A DNA stretch of 64,000 nucleotides. Origin: Paenibacillus xerothermodurans. GTDB lineage: Bacteria; Bacillota; Bacilli; Paenibacillales; NBRC-103111. The notes below the pieces were generated by a model that saw only the letters and a program-made list of their open reading frames with translations, had not been told where the DNA came from and ran no database searches. The stretch spans positions 496,001 through 560,000 of the forward strand of contig NZ_NHRJ02000001.1 of NCBI RefSeq assembly GCF_002220865.2, written 5' to 3'. The position numbers and the translations under genes were made by a program. This document shows positions 20,480 through 29,133 of this stretch, piece after piece; the stretch's first letter is position 1, and each line of letters begins with the position of its first letter.

Positions 20480-21424
20480 TTATCGATTTTTTAGCACGTG
20501 CAGCAAATGTTGCATGTCTTCCGGTAAAGCGGCCTCAAACTCTAACTGCTCGCCCGTACGCGGATGAGTGAAACCGAGCACGGCCGCGTGCAGCGCCTGT
20601 CCATCCATCGTGATGCTTTTGCTTCGCGCAGGGCCATACGCCGGGTCGCCGGCCAACGGATGACCGATGAACTTCATGTGCACCCGGATTTGGTGCGTCC
20701 TGCCGGTTTCCAGCTTCAGTTCCAACAACGTATAATCTCCATACCGGTCCAATACAACGAAATGGGTCACTGCGTGTTTGCTGTTTCGCTCCGTTACCGT
20801 ATACAGCTTCCGATCCTGGGGATCGCGCCCGATCGGGGCATCCACAGTCCCATTGTCGTGTGCGACATTACCATGCACTACCGCCAGGTATTTCCGATTT
20901 ACCGTATGTTGTTTCAGCTGTTCGGACAATGACGCATGTGCTGTGTCGTTTTTAGCCGCCATTAACAGACCAGATGTGTCTTTGTCGATGCGATGAACGA
21001 TGCCGGGGCGCATGACACCATTGATTCCGGATAAATCCTTGCAGTGGTACAGCAGCGCGTTCACCAAGGTGCCGGCATAATGCCCCGGGGCGGGATGAAC
21101 GACCATCCTCCGCGGCTTATTGACGACAATGACATCGGCGTCCTCATAGACCACATCAAGTTGAATCGGTTCCGGCTGCACATGGAGTTCCTCCGGTTCC
21201 GGCACCGTTAACTCCAGCTTATCCCCTTCGGCAAGCTTGTAGTTGGGCTTCACCGCCGCACCGTTCACGGTGAGATTCCCGTCCTTAATCCACTGCTGCA
21301 CCTGTGTGCGGGAGACATCCTCCTCCAAGGTGTCTGTGATGAATTTGTCGATCCGCTCTCCGCGGTCTTCTGTTTCCACTGCCCACTCCCAGCTGCTCAT
21401 ATTCTCCTCAGTTGAATCAGACAT
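20480..21424 (-). CDS. ylyB: RluD-family 23S rRNA pseudouridine synthase
   Basis: Converts uridines in 23S rRNA to pseudouridine; the precise sites are not determinable here. The product has 314 residues. An N-terminal S4 RNA-binding domain (about residues 20-75, SRTQVQQWIKDGNLTVNG) is followed by the catalytic domain, with the active Asp in GIVHRIDKDTSGLLM. The gene overlaps the end of lspA by eight bases. The lspA-ylyB pair near pyrR matches the B. subtilis order, with patA inserted. Confidence 0.9.
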   Translation of the reverse strand: MSDSTEENMSSWEWAVETEDRGERIDKFITDTLEEDVSRTQVQQWIKDGNLTVNGAAVKPNYKLAEGDKLELTVPEPEELHVQPEPIQLDVVYEDADVIVVNKPRRMVVHPAPGHYAGTLVNALLYHCKDLSGINGVMRPGIVHRIDKDTSGLLMAAKNDTAHASLSEQLKQHTVNRKYLAVVHGNVAHDNGTVDAPIGRDPQDRKLYTVTERNSKHAVTHFVVLDRYGDYTLLELKLETGRTHQIRVHMKFIGHPLAGDPAYGPARSKSITMDGQALHAAVLGFTHPRTGEQLEFEAALPEDMQHLLHVLKNR

Positions 21425-21917
21425 TGACTGTGCCTCTCTTCTCGTTTCTCCAACTGCTGAACGTATCCAAGAATATCAAAATCACTCCGACCACAATAGC
21501 AGCATCCGCTATGTTAAAAATCGGGTAAGTATAATCGACGGCCGTGCCAAACCAGTCGAACTGAAAACGGAACTGCAAAAAGTCCACTACCTCGCCGAAC
21601 AAAACACGATCAATGAAATTACCCAGTGCGCCGCCGAGAAGCAAGCTTAACGCGAAGGGAAGCAGTCTGCGGCCTTCCTGCACCATCTTTTTCAAGTACC
21701 AGATCAGCCCGACGACAACTGCGATGGTGATCACGATAAAAAACGCACGCTGATTTTGCAGGATCCCGAATGCCGCGCCCCGGTTCCTATGCGACGTGAT
21801 TTGAAAAAACTCCCCGATAACCGGAATCGACTCTCCCAACTGCATCCGGTTGACGATGATCCACTTGGTTGCCTGATCCAGCAGCAGTACGATAAAAGCA
21901 TAGATATAATATCTCAA
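21417..21917 (-). CDS. lspA: Lipoprotein signal peptidase (signal peptidase II)
   Basis: Integral membrane aspartyl protease that cleaves the signal peptide of diacylglyceryl-modified prolipoproteins. The product has 166 residues with four hydrophobic segments. The catalytic aspartates are in GNFIDRV and FNIADAAIV. The start is a TTG at 21917, supported by AAGGAG eight bases upstream; no in-frame ATG would keep the first membrane segment. Clients in this window include the lipoproteins at 53966 and 62515. Confidence 0.94.
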   Translation of the reverse strand: MRYYIYAFIVLLLDQATKWIIVNRMQLGESIPVIGEFFQITSHRNRGAAFGILQNQRAFFIVITIAVVVGLIWYLKKMVQEGRRLLPFALSLLLGGALGNFIDRVLFGEVVDFLQFRFQFDWFGTAVDYTYPIFNIADAAIVVGVILIFLDTFSSWRNEKRGTVNV

Positions 21918-21933
21918 CCCATCAACTCCTTAT

Positions 21934-21958
21934 CCGCCCGTTGCTGCGGCGGTTTTTT
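21934..21958 (+). terminator. Terminator-like hairpin, plus strand, in the lspA-ylyA gap
   Basis: CCGCC (21934-21938) pairs with GGCGG (21948-21952), followed by six T. No plus-strand gene lies upstream, so it could only stop antisense transcription before ylyA. The stem is just five pairs. Confidence 0.35.
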
Positions 21959-22069
21959 GCCATGTGGCGCGGCCCCACGCCGGTTAAAGTTACACTTTCA
22001 GCCATTGATAAAAAACGCTTGTTCCGTGAAAAATAGGAGCACTGTAATGCAAAAGGAGGCGAGCCTGCC

Positions 22070-22828
22070 GTGACAGATCACCCAAGCCATCTCAGCGCGG
22101 ATCAGATCAATAAGCTTAAGGCCACATTAAAAGAAGAGCGTAATTGGCTGGAGGAACATCTTTATGTCAGAGACGAGTTCGGTCTTGGCGAAGCATTCAG
22201 AGTCCAAAACAACGAGTTATCCTCATGGGACAATCATCCTGCGGACTTCGCGACCGAGCTATTCGAACGAGAAAAAGAACTCGGCTTAGTGGATGCCGCC
22301 GAAAGGCACCTAACAGATATCAGAGCCGCCATGGAGCGTATGCAGAAAGGCAAGTACGGCCTGTGCGACACGTGCGGCAAGCCTATTCCGTATGAGCGGC
22401 TGCAGGCCATACCCACCACCATATATTGCTACGAGCATGTACCGAATCCACATATCTCCATCCGCCGGCCCGTGGAGGAACAGGTGATGAACCCGCCTTA
22501 CGGCAAAATGGACCTGGACGATGTGCCGGAAGCCACATATTTTGACGGAGAAGACACCTGGCAAATCCTGGCCAGCTACGGTTCGTCGTCATCCCCAGCT
22601 ATGACGGGTGATCCCAACGTGCAGAGCGATTATATAGATATTGAACCGGACTCCGATGAAAATGTAGGCTTTGTCGAGAACTATGAGAATTTTGTCGCAA
22701 CCGATATTTACGGACAAAACGTCTTCGTCGTACGCGGCAGAGGTTATCGCAATTACATGCATCAAGGCTGGGGCGAGCGGCTGCTGGAACCCGATGTGTA
22801 CGAAGAAGCGGACGACGACGGCATCTAA
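22070..22828 (+). CDS. ylyA: DksA/TraR-type zinc-finger protein (YlyA/YteA family)
   Basis: Putative RNA-polymerase-associated protein of the TraR/DksA family, 252 residues. A coiled-coil hairpin occupies about residues 10-100 and ends in GKYGLCDTCGKPIPYERL, a DksA-type zinc-finger entry. The zinc site reads CDTC and then CYEH, so the fourth ligand position is His and not Cys. The C-terminal 110 residues are acidic and specific to this subfamily. The start is a GTG with AAAAGGAGG ten bases upstream. It lies between ileS and lspA, as ylyA does in B. subtilis, but here it is divergent from lspA. Function is inferred from family and position. Confidence 0.82.
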   Translation: MTDHPSHLSADQINKLKATLKEERNWLEEHLYVRDEFGLGEAFRVQNNELSSWDNHPADFATELFEREKELGLVDAAERHLTDIRAAMERMQKGKYGLCDTCGKPIPYERLQAIPTTIYCYEHVPNPHISIRRPVEEQVMNPPYGKMDLDDVPEATYFDGEDTWQILASYGSSSSPAMTGDPNVQSDYIDIEPDSDENVGFVENYENFVATDIYGQNVFVVRGRGYRNYMHQGWGERLLEPDVYEEADDDGI

Positions 22829-23127
22829 GATGAGTTGCGCGATGAATGACGGATGTAGCCCGGCAAACGCAGCACGCTAGCCCCGGCTGGGCGCCTGATC
22901 ACAGGTTCGCTCGTGCATGCCGCGTGGCGGGACAGTGATAAGGAGCTGCTGCCCGTGGGCGTCATCGCGCTTCACCCGACTGAGTCTGGTGACTAGCCCC
23001 ACGCGCGTTAGCGACGGCCCGGTGCCGCTGCTGCTCTCCGGTTGTGGGTGCCCGTTCGTATATGTAGACACAAGTACCGGCGGCGGAAGATCACTTCTTC
23101 TTTGCCGCCGGATTCTGTCATAACGTA
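22829..23127. other. Gap between ylyA and ileS, no clear gene
   Basis: The region is GC-rich and free of convincing genes. One plus-strand frame without a good start reads LITGSLVHAAWRDSDKELL and looks protein-like by composition, but it is bounded by stops within about 45 codons. It may be a gene remnant or chance. The 3' part carries a hairpin (next entry). Confidence 0.4.
23077..23111. terminator. GC-rich hairpin between the facing ends of ylyA and ileS
   Basis: CCGGCGGC (23077-23084) pairs with GCCGCCGG (23104-23111). There is no long T-run on either side, so it is a weak candidate for a bidirectional terminator. Confidence 0.4.
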
Positions 23128-25902
23128 TTATGCTTCAGCATTCACTTTCCGTTTGATAACATGCGCACAGCGATTGCATAGAGTTGGATGCTCAGGATCC
23201 TGGCCAACTTCCGGAGTGACAATCCAGCAGCGTTCACATTTTTCCCCTTCCGCCACCTTCACCAGCACCGCTAATCCCTTGCTTTGTTTAGCCTCCGCCG
23301 GCACACTCTCGCCCGGCTGATGAACTTCAACGGCAGAGACGATGAATAATTGATCCAGCTGATCGAATGCTTGCAGCAGCTCAGCAGTTTCAGTATCGGG
23401 ATACAGATGCAACGCCGCTCCGAGGGAATTGCCGATAATTTTCTCCTTCCGCGCTTCCTCCAACGCTCTAAGCACATCATCGCGAAGCGAGATAAATTGA
23501 GCCCACTTGCGTTCTAGTCCTTCATTGAACAAAGAGCTGTCGGTAGCCGGCATTTCACTCAATTGTACGCTGTCGAGCGAGGTCGCCGGGATATACCTCC
23601 ACATTTCATCAGCGGTATGCGGCAGGATAGGCGCAATCAATTTAGTTATTACCGTTAGCGCATCATATAATACGGTCTGCGCTGCCTTTCTGCCCGGATC
23701 ATTCGGCGCACTGGCGTATAGTCTATCCTTGATGATGTCCAGATAGAACGAGCTCAGCTCCACCGCACAGAAATGATGGATCGATTGATACACGACATGG
23801 AACTCGAGGTCGTCGTACGCCTTGATCACACGGTCGTTCATCCGGTTTAACTGGATCAACGCGAAACGGTCCAGCTCATTCATATCAGCAGCGCGCACAC
23901 GGTCCGTGGATGGATCGTAGTCGTACAAATTACCAAGCAGAAAACGCAGAGTGTTGCGAATTTTCCGGTAAACTTCGGTGATCTGTGTCAAAATTTTATC
24001 CGAAATCCGCACGTCTGATTGATAGTCCACTGAGGATACCCACAGACGCAAAATGTCAGCGCCCAGCTTATCGGAAACTTTGTTCGGATCCACTGTGTTG
24101 CCAAGCGATTTGGACATTTTCCGGCCCTCGCCGTCCAATGTAAATCCATGGCTCAAGATCCCTTTGTACGGCGCTTGGCCGCGTACTGCCACGCCCGTGA
24201 TGAGCGAGGAGTTGAACCACCCGCGGTATTGGTCGGAGCCTTCCAAATACAAGTCAGCAGGCCATTGCAGGTCCTCACGTGCCTCCAAAACGCCCATGTG
24301 GCTCGAACCGGAGTCGAACCAGACGTCCATAATGTCAGTTTCCTTGCGGAAGTGGTCATGCCCACATTTTGGACAGGTGGTGCCTTCAGGCAGCAACTCC
24401 TCCTCATCCTTCTGGAACCAGGCGTTAGAGCCTTCCTGTTCGAAAATTTGCGCGACATGCTCGATGGTGTCTTGGTTAACGATCGGTTCATTACAGCTTC
24501 TGCAGTAGAAGATCGGAATTGGAACGCCCCACACACGCTGGCGGGAAATACACCAATCTCCACGATCGGCAATCATGTTATGCAAACGAGTTTCGCCCCA
24601 GCTTGGCGTCCATTTCAGTCGCTTGATCTCATCGAGCATGTCTTGGCGAAACTTATCGACAGACGCAAACCACTGTTCGGTCGCCCGGTAAATGACAGGC
24701 TTTTTTGTGCGCCAGTCATGCGGATACTGATGCTGAATTGTAGTCATGTGGAGCAGATGACCGGATTCTTGCAGCATTTCTGTCACCAATTTGCCGCCTT
24801 TTTCATAGAACATCCCTTCGAAGCCGGGCGCCTCCGCAGTAAAATGCCCTCGATCGTCCACGGGGCACAGAACGCCCAGATCATACCGTTGTCCGACGAT
24901 AAAGTCATCTTCACCGTGTCCCGGAGCTGTGTGAACACAGCCGGTACCAGCATCCAACGTGACATGCTCACCAACCATTACGAGCGATGTGCGGTCGTAG
25001 AACGGATGTTGACAAAGCACGTGCTCCAGCTCGCTGCCCTTGATCAGCGACAGCACCTCAACATCCTTCCAGCCGATCTCTTTGGATGCCGCCTCCAACA
25101 GACCATGGGCAAGCACATATTTCTTGCCGTCAACCTGTACCAGCGCGTAGTCGAACTCGGGATGAACGCTGATCCCGAGGTTAGCGGGCAGGGTCCAAGG
25201 CGTTGTCGTCCAGATCACGATGGACGCGTCTTCTGGCAGCTTGCCCTTGCCGTCTTTCACTTGAAACGCTACATAGATCGACGTGGACGTTTTATCCTTG
25301 TATTCAATTTCCGCTTCCGCCAGCGCACTCTCCGAGGATGGAGACCAATACACCGGCTTCAGCCCTTTGTAGATGTAGCCCTTGTTCACCATCTCGCCGA
25401 ATACCCGAATTTGCTGGGCCTCGTACTTCGGTTCGAGCGTAATGTAAGGATTTTTCCAATCGCCACGCACGCCGAGGCGCTGGAATTGACTTTTCTGCTT
25501 TTCTACCCACTGCAGTGCGTAATCTTTGCAGTATTCGCGGAATTCGGCTACGCTCATCTTTTTGCGTTCTACTTTGCCCCCATTGGCAATCGCTTGTTCG
25601 ATGGGCAGTCCGTGTGTATCCCAACCAGGGACGTAAGGTGCATCATAGCCCTGCATTGTCTTAAAGCGGACAATGATGTCCTTGATGACCTTATTCATCG
25701 CATGACCGATATGGATATCTCCGTTCGCATATGGCGGCCCATCATGCAGTATAAATTTCGGCTTGCCGCTGCGGCTTGCCTGTACCTTGGCGTAAATATC
25801 GATCTCATCCCAGTGCTGCTGCATTTTCGGTTCAGCCTGAGGCAGATTTCCGCGCATCGGAAATTCCGTTTGCAGCAGGTTCAATGTTTTGCCGTAATCC
25901 AT
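23128..25902 (-). CDS. ileS: Isoleucyl-tRNA synthetase
   Basis: Class I aminoacyl-tRNA synthetase charging tRNA-Ile, 924 residues. The HIGH motif is in [13 protein letters not shown], the KMSKS motif in [13 protein letters not shown], and the large CP1 editing domain lies between them. The C-terminal zinc knuckle CERCW with CNRC marks the bacterial type found in Bacillus. AAGGAG precedes the ATG by 11 bases; a GTG one codon upstream is an alternative start with eight-base spacing. Expression is governed by the T-box leader upstream. Confidence 0.97.
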   Translation of the reverse strand: MDYGKTLNLLQTEFPMRGNLPQAEPKMQQHWDEIDIYAKVQASRSGKPKFILHDGPPYANGDIHIGHAMNKVIKDIIVRFKTMQGYDAPYVPGWDTHGLPIEQAIANGGKVERKKMSVAEFREYCKDYALQWVEKQKSQFQRLGVRGDWKNPYITLEPKYEAQQIRVFGEMVNKGYIYKGLKPVYWSPSSESALAEAEIEYKDKTSTSIYVAFQVKDGKGKLPEDASIVIWTTTPWTLPANLGISVHPEFDYALVQVDGKKYVLAHGLLEAASKEIGWKDVEVLSLIKGSELEHVLCQHPFYDRTSLVMVGEHVTLDAGTGCVHTAPGHGEDDFIVGQRYDLGVLCPVDDRGHFTAEAPGFEGMFYEKGGKLVTEMLQESGHLLHMTTIQHQYPHDWRTKKPVIYRATEQWFASVDKFRQDMLDEIKRLKWTPSWGETRLHNMIADRGDWCISRQRVWGVPIPIFYCRSCNEPIVNQDTIEHVAQIFEQEGSNAWFQKDEEELLPEGTTCPKCGHDHFRKETDIMDVWFDSGSSHMGVLEAREDLQWPADLYLEGSDQYRGWFNSSLITGVAVRGQAPYKGILSHGFTLDGEGRKMSKSLGNTVDPNKVSDKLGADILRLWVSSVDYQSDVRISDKILTQITEVYRKIRNTLRFLLGNLYDYDPSTDRVRAADMNELDRFALIQLNRMNDRVIKAYDDLEFHVVYQSIHHFCAVELSSFYLDIIKDRLYASAPNDPGRKAAQTVLYDALTVITKLIAPILPHTADEMWRYIPATSLDSVQLSEMPATDSSLFNEGLERKWAQFISLRDDVLRALEEARKEKIIGNSLGAALHLYPDTETAELLQAFDQLDQLFIVSAVEVHQPGESVPAEAKQSKGLAVLVKVAEGEKCERCWIVTPEVGQDPEHPTLCNRCAHVIKRKVNAEA

Positions 25903-25927
25903 CACTGCATCATCTCCTTATTTTATC

Positions 25928-26223
25928 TGCAAAAACAAAAAAACCTCACATCCCAAAAGGGACGAGAAGTCTCGCGGTACCACCCTGATTAAGGCTGACG
26001 GCACGGTCAATCGCATGTCATACGTACATTGATCTCCGGCGTGCATGCCTTCACTCATTGATCTGTAACGGGATCAGCCGATCTGCTCTACTTGATTTCA
26101 AGAGACGCTCATGGGTGATTTTCCTGTGCTGCAGCGGCCGGGCTCCCACCGAATCCCCGACTCGCTGACGCTGCGTACGCAAAGTACTCTTCCCAATCAT
26201 CGCTTTAACCTATAGTTTATTAA
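25928..26223 (-). promoter_or_regulatory. T-box riboswitch leader of ileS
   Basis: On the minus strand the T-box sequence AGGGTGGTACCGCG (about 25987-25974) is followed by a terminator hairpin with TTTTTTTG at about 25935-25928. Upstream is a Stem I region with the specifier ATC (Ile) in GAAAATCACC at 26119-26117. Uncharged tRNA-Ile pairing with the specifier and the T-box would favour readthrough. The specifier fits the downstream gene, which confirms the call. Confidence 0.92.
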
Positions 26224-26229
26224 TAATTA

Positions 26230-26258
26230 AGTATACCCAAAATAACGTCCTAAGTCAA
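26230..26258 (-). promoter_or_regulatory. Sigma-A promoter of the ileS leader
   Basis: TTGACT (26258-26253), a 17-base spacer and TATACT (26235-26230) on the minus strand, leading directly into the T-box leader. Confidence 0.75.
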
Positions 26259-26289
26259 CACCGTGCCACAATGAACTGCTTCAGAAAAA

Positions 26290-26769
26290 TCAAACCTGCT
26301 CGAGCTCCATCCGCTCCAGTGAATTCCAGTCCTCTTTACCCAGAAGCTCCAATTGAGCTTCCAGCAAGGTGCGGAAGCGTGTCCGGTAGATCGAGGCCTG
26401 TTTTTTCAGTTCTTCTATTTCCACAGCGATTTTGCGGGATTTGGCTAACGACTCGTTGATAATGCGGTCTGCGTTTTTTTCAGCTTCTTTCAAGATCAAC
26501 TGTGCTTCTTTCTTAGAGTTCGTCTTCACCTCATCGGCGGCTTCCTGAGCGACAATAATAGTCTTGCTCAAGGTCTCTTCGATATTGGCAAAATGATCAA
26601 GCCGCTCCTGTATCGTGGTCAATTGGGCTTGCAAATCCTTATTTTCTCGAATCAGCGCTTCGTAATCCTTGATAACCAAATCCAAAAACTCATTGACCTG
26701 ATCCTCATCATAGCCCCGAAAGGAACGACTGAATTCTTTGTTATGTATGTCTAGCGGTGTTAAAGGCAT
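26290..26769 (-). CDS. divIVA: Cell division initiation / polar scaffold protein
   Basis: Coiled-coil protein that gathers at negatively curved membrane (septa and poles) and recruits partners in division and sporulation. The product has 159 residues. The N-terminal lipid-binding domain is recognisable from MPLTPLDIHNKEFSRSFRGY, including the crossed-loop arginines, and DQVNEFLDLVIKDYE starts the coiled coil, which runs through most of the protein. AGGAGG lies seven bases before the ATG. It ends the ylm block, and a hairpin just upstream may set it apart. Confidence 0.94.
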   Translation of the reverse strand: MPLTPLDIHNKEFSRSFRGYDEDQVNEFLDLVIKDYEALIRENKDLQAQLTTIQERLDHFANIEETLSKTIIVAQEAADEVKTNSKKEAQLILKEAEKNADRIINESLAKSRKIAVEIEELKKQASIYRTRFRTLLEAQLELLGKEDWNSLERMELEQV

Positions 26770-26865
26770 TGCTGCACCTCCTGATTATTATAAAACCCCT
26801 ACATCAAAGAACGACAAAGATGCGTAATGCTATATTCGACAGCACCCTGCATTTTCCTGCATTGA

Positions 26866-26905
26866 AAAAGCAAAAAATCGGCAGTCATGTATATTTGCCG
26901 ATTTT
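26866..26905 (-). terminator. Terminator overlapping the end of ylmH
   Basis: On the minus strand AAAATCGGCA pairs with TGCCGATTTT (26905-26896 with 26883-26874), followed by TTG and a further T-rich tract. The 5' arm lies in the last ylmH codons and the loop contains its stop codon, so translation could affect folding. It may reduce readthrough into divIVA. Confidence 0.65.
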
Positions 26906-27667
26906 CACACGGATCCTGCCTTTTTTGGTCATCTCCCCTGCATCCAACACTTTGAAACGGCCGAAGCCTTGCAGAGACACGATATCCCCTGCACGCAGTG
27001 GTTTGCTGGGATCCTCTTCCTGCTTCCAGTTCACCTTGCACCTGCCCGCCTTGATCGGAACCAACACTTTTGCACGGCTCAGATGATACACATCGCCGGC
27101 GATACCATCCAACCTCATGGACGCAACCGACAGGCTCATTTCCTCCAGCTTGATGTCTGCGGTGCGTAGCTGAGTAAGCGGCAGCTGCTCCGTTATGACG
27201 TGGACCCGGTGCACCTGCTGCAGGTGCAATCTCATGTAATCCGCCACTTCCGCAGCCACCAGGAAATGGCAGCCCTCATCCGTGACGTGAATATCGCCGA
27301 TTTTCTCACGTTTCATACCAAGCGCCAGAATCGCTCCCATGTAATCCCCATGGTCCAACTCCTTCAGCTTATCGTCCAATGAAGTGACTGCAATCAGCGC
27401 AATCCCCATATCTTCCTCGTCTAATACACGGTAGTCCGGCGCGATCAGGGCGCGTTTCCGTTCCGCGTCCTTATGCCCGCCTGCCCAACGGATCTGCACG
27501 TCCGCTGTTCTATTTACCAGTGTGGTTAAGATAAAAGCCTGCCGCGGATCCAAAAAGTCGGTTAGCTTCATCTGATGGTGTTCAGCACGTTCGACCCATT
27601 CCGCAGCCTTATCCACAAACCGGTGTTCATCGGGATGAAAATGAGAGTATATATTGTCTGCGTTCAC
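26885..27667 (-). CDS. ylmH: S4-domain RNA-binding protein YlmH
   Basis: YlmH belongs to the ylm block next to divIVA; in B. subtilis it is linked to ribosome rescue and division. The product has about 260 residues. The N-terminal part includes the family blocks MKLTDFLDPRQ and RKRALIAPDY. A C-terminal S4 domain (about residues 180-245, LSVASMRLDGIAGDVYHLSR, then GDIVSLQGFGRFKV) should bind structured RNA. I chose the GTG at 27667 with AGGTG six bases upstream. A GTG at 27676 forms a GTGA overlap with ylmG but has no ribosome binding site. Confidence 0.9.
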   Translation of the reverse strand: MNADNIYSHFHPDEHRFVDKAAEWVERAEHHQMKLTDFLDPRQAFILTTLVNRTADVQIRWAGGHKDAERKRALIAPDYRVLDEEDMGIALIAVTSLDDKLKELDHGDYMGAILALGMKREKIGDIHVTDEGCHFLVAAEVADYMRLHLQQVHRVHVITEQLPLTQLRTADIKLEEMSLSVASMRLDGIAGDVYHLSRAKVLVPIKAGRCKVNWKQEEDPSKPLRAGDIVSLQGFGRFKVLDAGEMTKKGRIRVKIGKYT

Positions 27668-27672
27668 CCAAA

Positions 27673-27948
27673 TCACCTGATAATGAAACTGAGTAGTGTC
27701 ATAATTCCCATACGCACAAAGTGAAGCGCAATCAACGCCACGATGGGCGAGATATCAATCATACCTCCGATAGGCGGAATGAATCGACGAAAGATGGATA
27801 AATACGGCTCACACAGCTTGCCCAAGATTTCACCGATAAAGCTTTCTCTTGCACTCGGCAACCAGGAGAGCAGCACATAAGCGATTAACATGTAGTAATA
27901 TACATCGAACAGCGTATCGACGTAACCATAAATAGAATACAAGCCCAA
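27673..27948 (-). CDS. ylmG: YggT-family membrane protein YlmG
   Basis: Small membrane protein of about 91 residues with two hydrophobic segments flanking the conserved CEPYLSIFRRFIPPIGGMID signature without its last residue. Plastid and bacterial relatives are linked to nucleoid or thylakoid organisation and to division-cluster genes; the biochemical role is not established. The start is uncertain: TTG at 27948, six bases after GAGGTG, or the GTG at 27957 that lies within that GAGGTG sequence. The gene lies between sepF and ylmH as in Bacillus. Confidence 0.88.
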   Translation of the reverse strand: MGLYSIYGYVDTLFDVYYYMLIAYVLLSWLPSARESFIGEILGKLCEPYLSIFRRFIPPIGGMIDISPIVALIALHFVRMGIMTLLSFIIR

Positions 27949-27978
27949 ACTGTTCACCTCAATTAATTGTGTGGTAGT

Positions 27979-28401
27979 CTAGCCCTCGTGATGCAGTATT
28001 TCCGAGATAGACCCGTGAATTTCTACCGTATCCGGCGTGCACAGAAAAATGTTGGGCCCAATCTTGGAAATGGAGCCGTTGAGAGCATATACCGTACCGC
28101 TCAAAAAGTCAACGATGCGAGTGGCTTGATCCGGCCGAACCAAGTGCAAATTCACGACGATCGGTCGACGCGAACGCAAATGATCCGCTATTTCCTGGGT
28201 ATCCTCATACGATTTAGGCTCGTTTAACACGACTCTGACATTTTTCTGTGAATGGATACTGACGATATTCCCTTTACTCTTACGCTGCTCCACCGGATTG
28301 GTTTCAACATCCTCGCTCTGCTCGACGACCCGCTCGCGTTCAACCACTTCCTCTTCCTCTTGAATGCCGATGAAGTTCATAAACTTATTCATCATTCCCA
28401 T
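27979..28401 (-). CDS. sepF: Cell division protein SepF
   Basis: SepF bundles FtsZ filaments and tethers them to the membrane. The product has 140 residues. An N-terminal membrane-targeting helix (MGMMNKFMNFIGI) leads into an acidic linker, then the SepF core (about residues 55-135) with RRPIVVNLHLVRPDQATRIV and DFLSGTVYALNG. AGGAGG lies nine bases before the ATG. ftsZ, its partner, is about 5 kb upstream in the same direction. Confidence 0.94.
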   Translation of the reverse strand: MGMMNKFMNFIGIQEEEEVVERERVVEQSEDVETNPVEQRKSKGNIVSIHSQKNVRVVLNEPKSYEDTQEIADHLRSRRPIVVNLHLVRPDQATRIVDFLSGTVYALNGSISKIGPNIFLCTPDTVEIHGSISEILHHEG

Positions 28402-28434
28402 ATGGTTCTCCCTCCTAAGTGGATGAGTGTAGTC

Positions 28435-29118
28435 TTATTCCTTGCCGACCAGAGTGGATCCGAGCCGAACCCACGTGGCCCCCTCCTCGACAGCTACCTC
28501 GAAATCATTCGACATGCCCATCGATAAATGCGGTATTTCATACCCTAGTACCCGCTCCCTGTTCAGCTCATCGCGGAGCCTGCGCAGTTCCCGAAACACA
28601 GGTCTGGTCGCTTCGGGTTCGGCTTCATACGGAGCCATTGTCATTAAGCCTACGATCCGGATATTGTGCATAGATGCGAGCTGCTCCACAAACGACGGTA
28701 GTTCTTGCGGGCTCATACCGAACTTGGTCTCCTCACCGGATACATTTAGTTGGATGAAGCAAGCCGGTTGAATACCCAGAGACGCTGCCTTCTTGTCAAT
28801 TTCTTTGGCCAGGGACAGTCTGTCCAATGAATGTATGTAGGCGAATTTACCTATAACATCCTTCACTTTGTTCGTTTGAAGATGGCCGATAAAATGCCAA
28901 ATCGCCTGCTCCGAATACGCTTCCCACTTCGGCCGTGCGTCCTGCCAGCGATTCTCGCCGATGTGGCGCAAGCCGTGCTGCAGGACCCGCCCGGTGGTTT
29001 CGAGGGAGACATATTTCGTCACAGCAATTATTTGCACGTCTTCCCGGTTTCGGCCGGCTCGGGCGCATGCTTTTGAAATTTTGTCTTCGATAGACTGTAT
29101 ATTATGCGTCAATTGCAA
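28435..29118 (-). CDS. ylmE: YggS-family pyridoxal-phosphate homeostasis protein
   Basis: PLP-binding protein of the alanine racemase N-terminal fold with no known catalytic reaction; family members keep free PLP and amino acid pools balanced. The product has 227 residues. The PLP lysine is in IIAVTKYVS, and HFIGHLQTNKVK and HLSMGMSNDFEVAVEEGATW are conserved family blocks. The start is a TTG at 29118 with GAGGTGA nine bases upstream. It follows pgeF after 15 bases. Confidence 0.92.
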   Translation of the reverse strand: MQLTHNIQSIEDKISKACARAGRNREDVQIIAVTKYVSLETTGRVLQHGLRHIGENRWQDARPKWEAYSEQAIWHFIGHLQTNKVKDVIGKFAYIHSLDRLSLAKEIDKKAASLGIQPACFIQLNVSGEETKFGMSPQELPSFVEQLASMHNIRIVGLMTMAPYEAEPEATRPVFRELRRLRDELNRERVLGYEIPHLSMGMSNDFEVAVEEGATWVRLGSTLVGKE

Positions 29119-29133
29119 AGCGAAATGTCACCT

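Noticed and set aside
24148-25992. A 614-codon open frame on the plus strand opposite ileS
   Set aside because: It lies fully antisense to a complete isoleucyl-tRNA synthetase and its T-box leader, and its translation shows no family motif. It is a by-product of codon use in ileS.
26787-26792. A perfect TATAAT before divIVA
   Set aside because: Transcription from it would begin inside the divIVA ribosome binding site, and its best -35 (TTGTCG) is 19 bases away.
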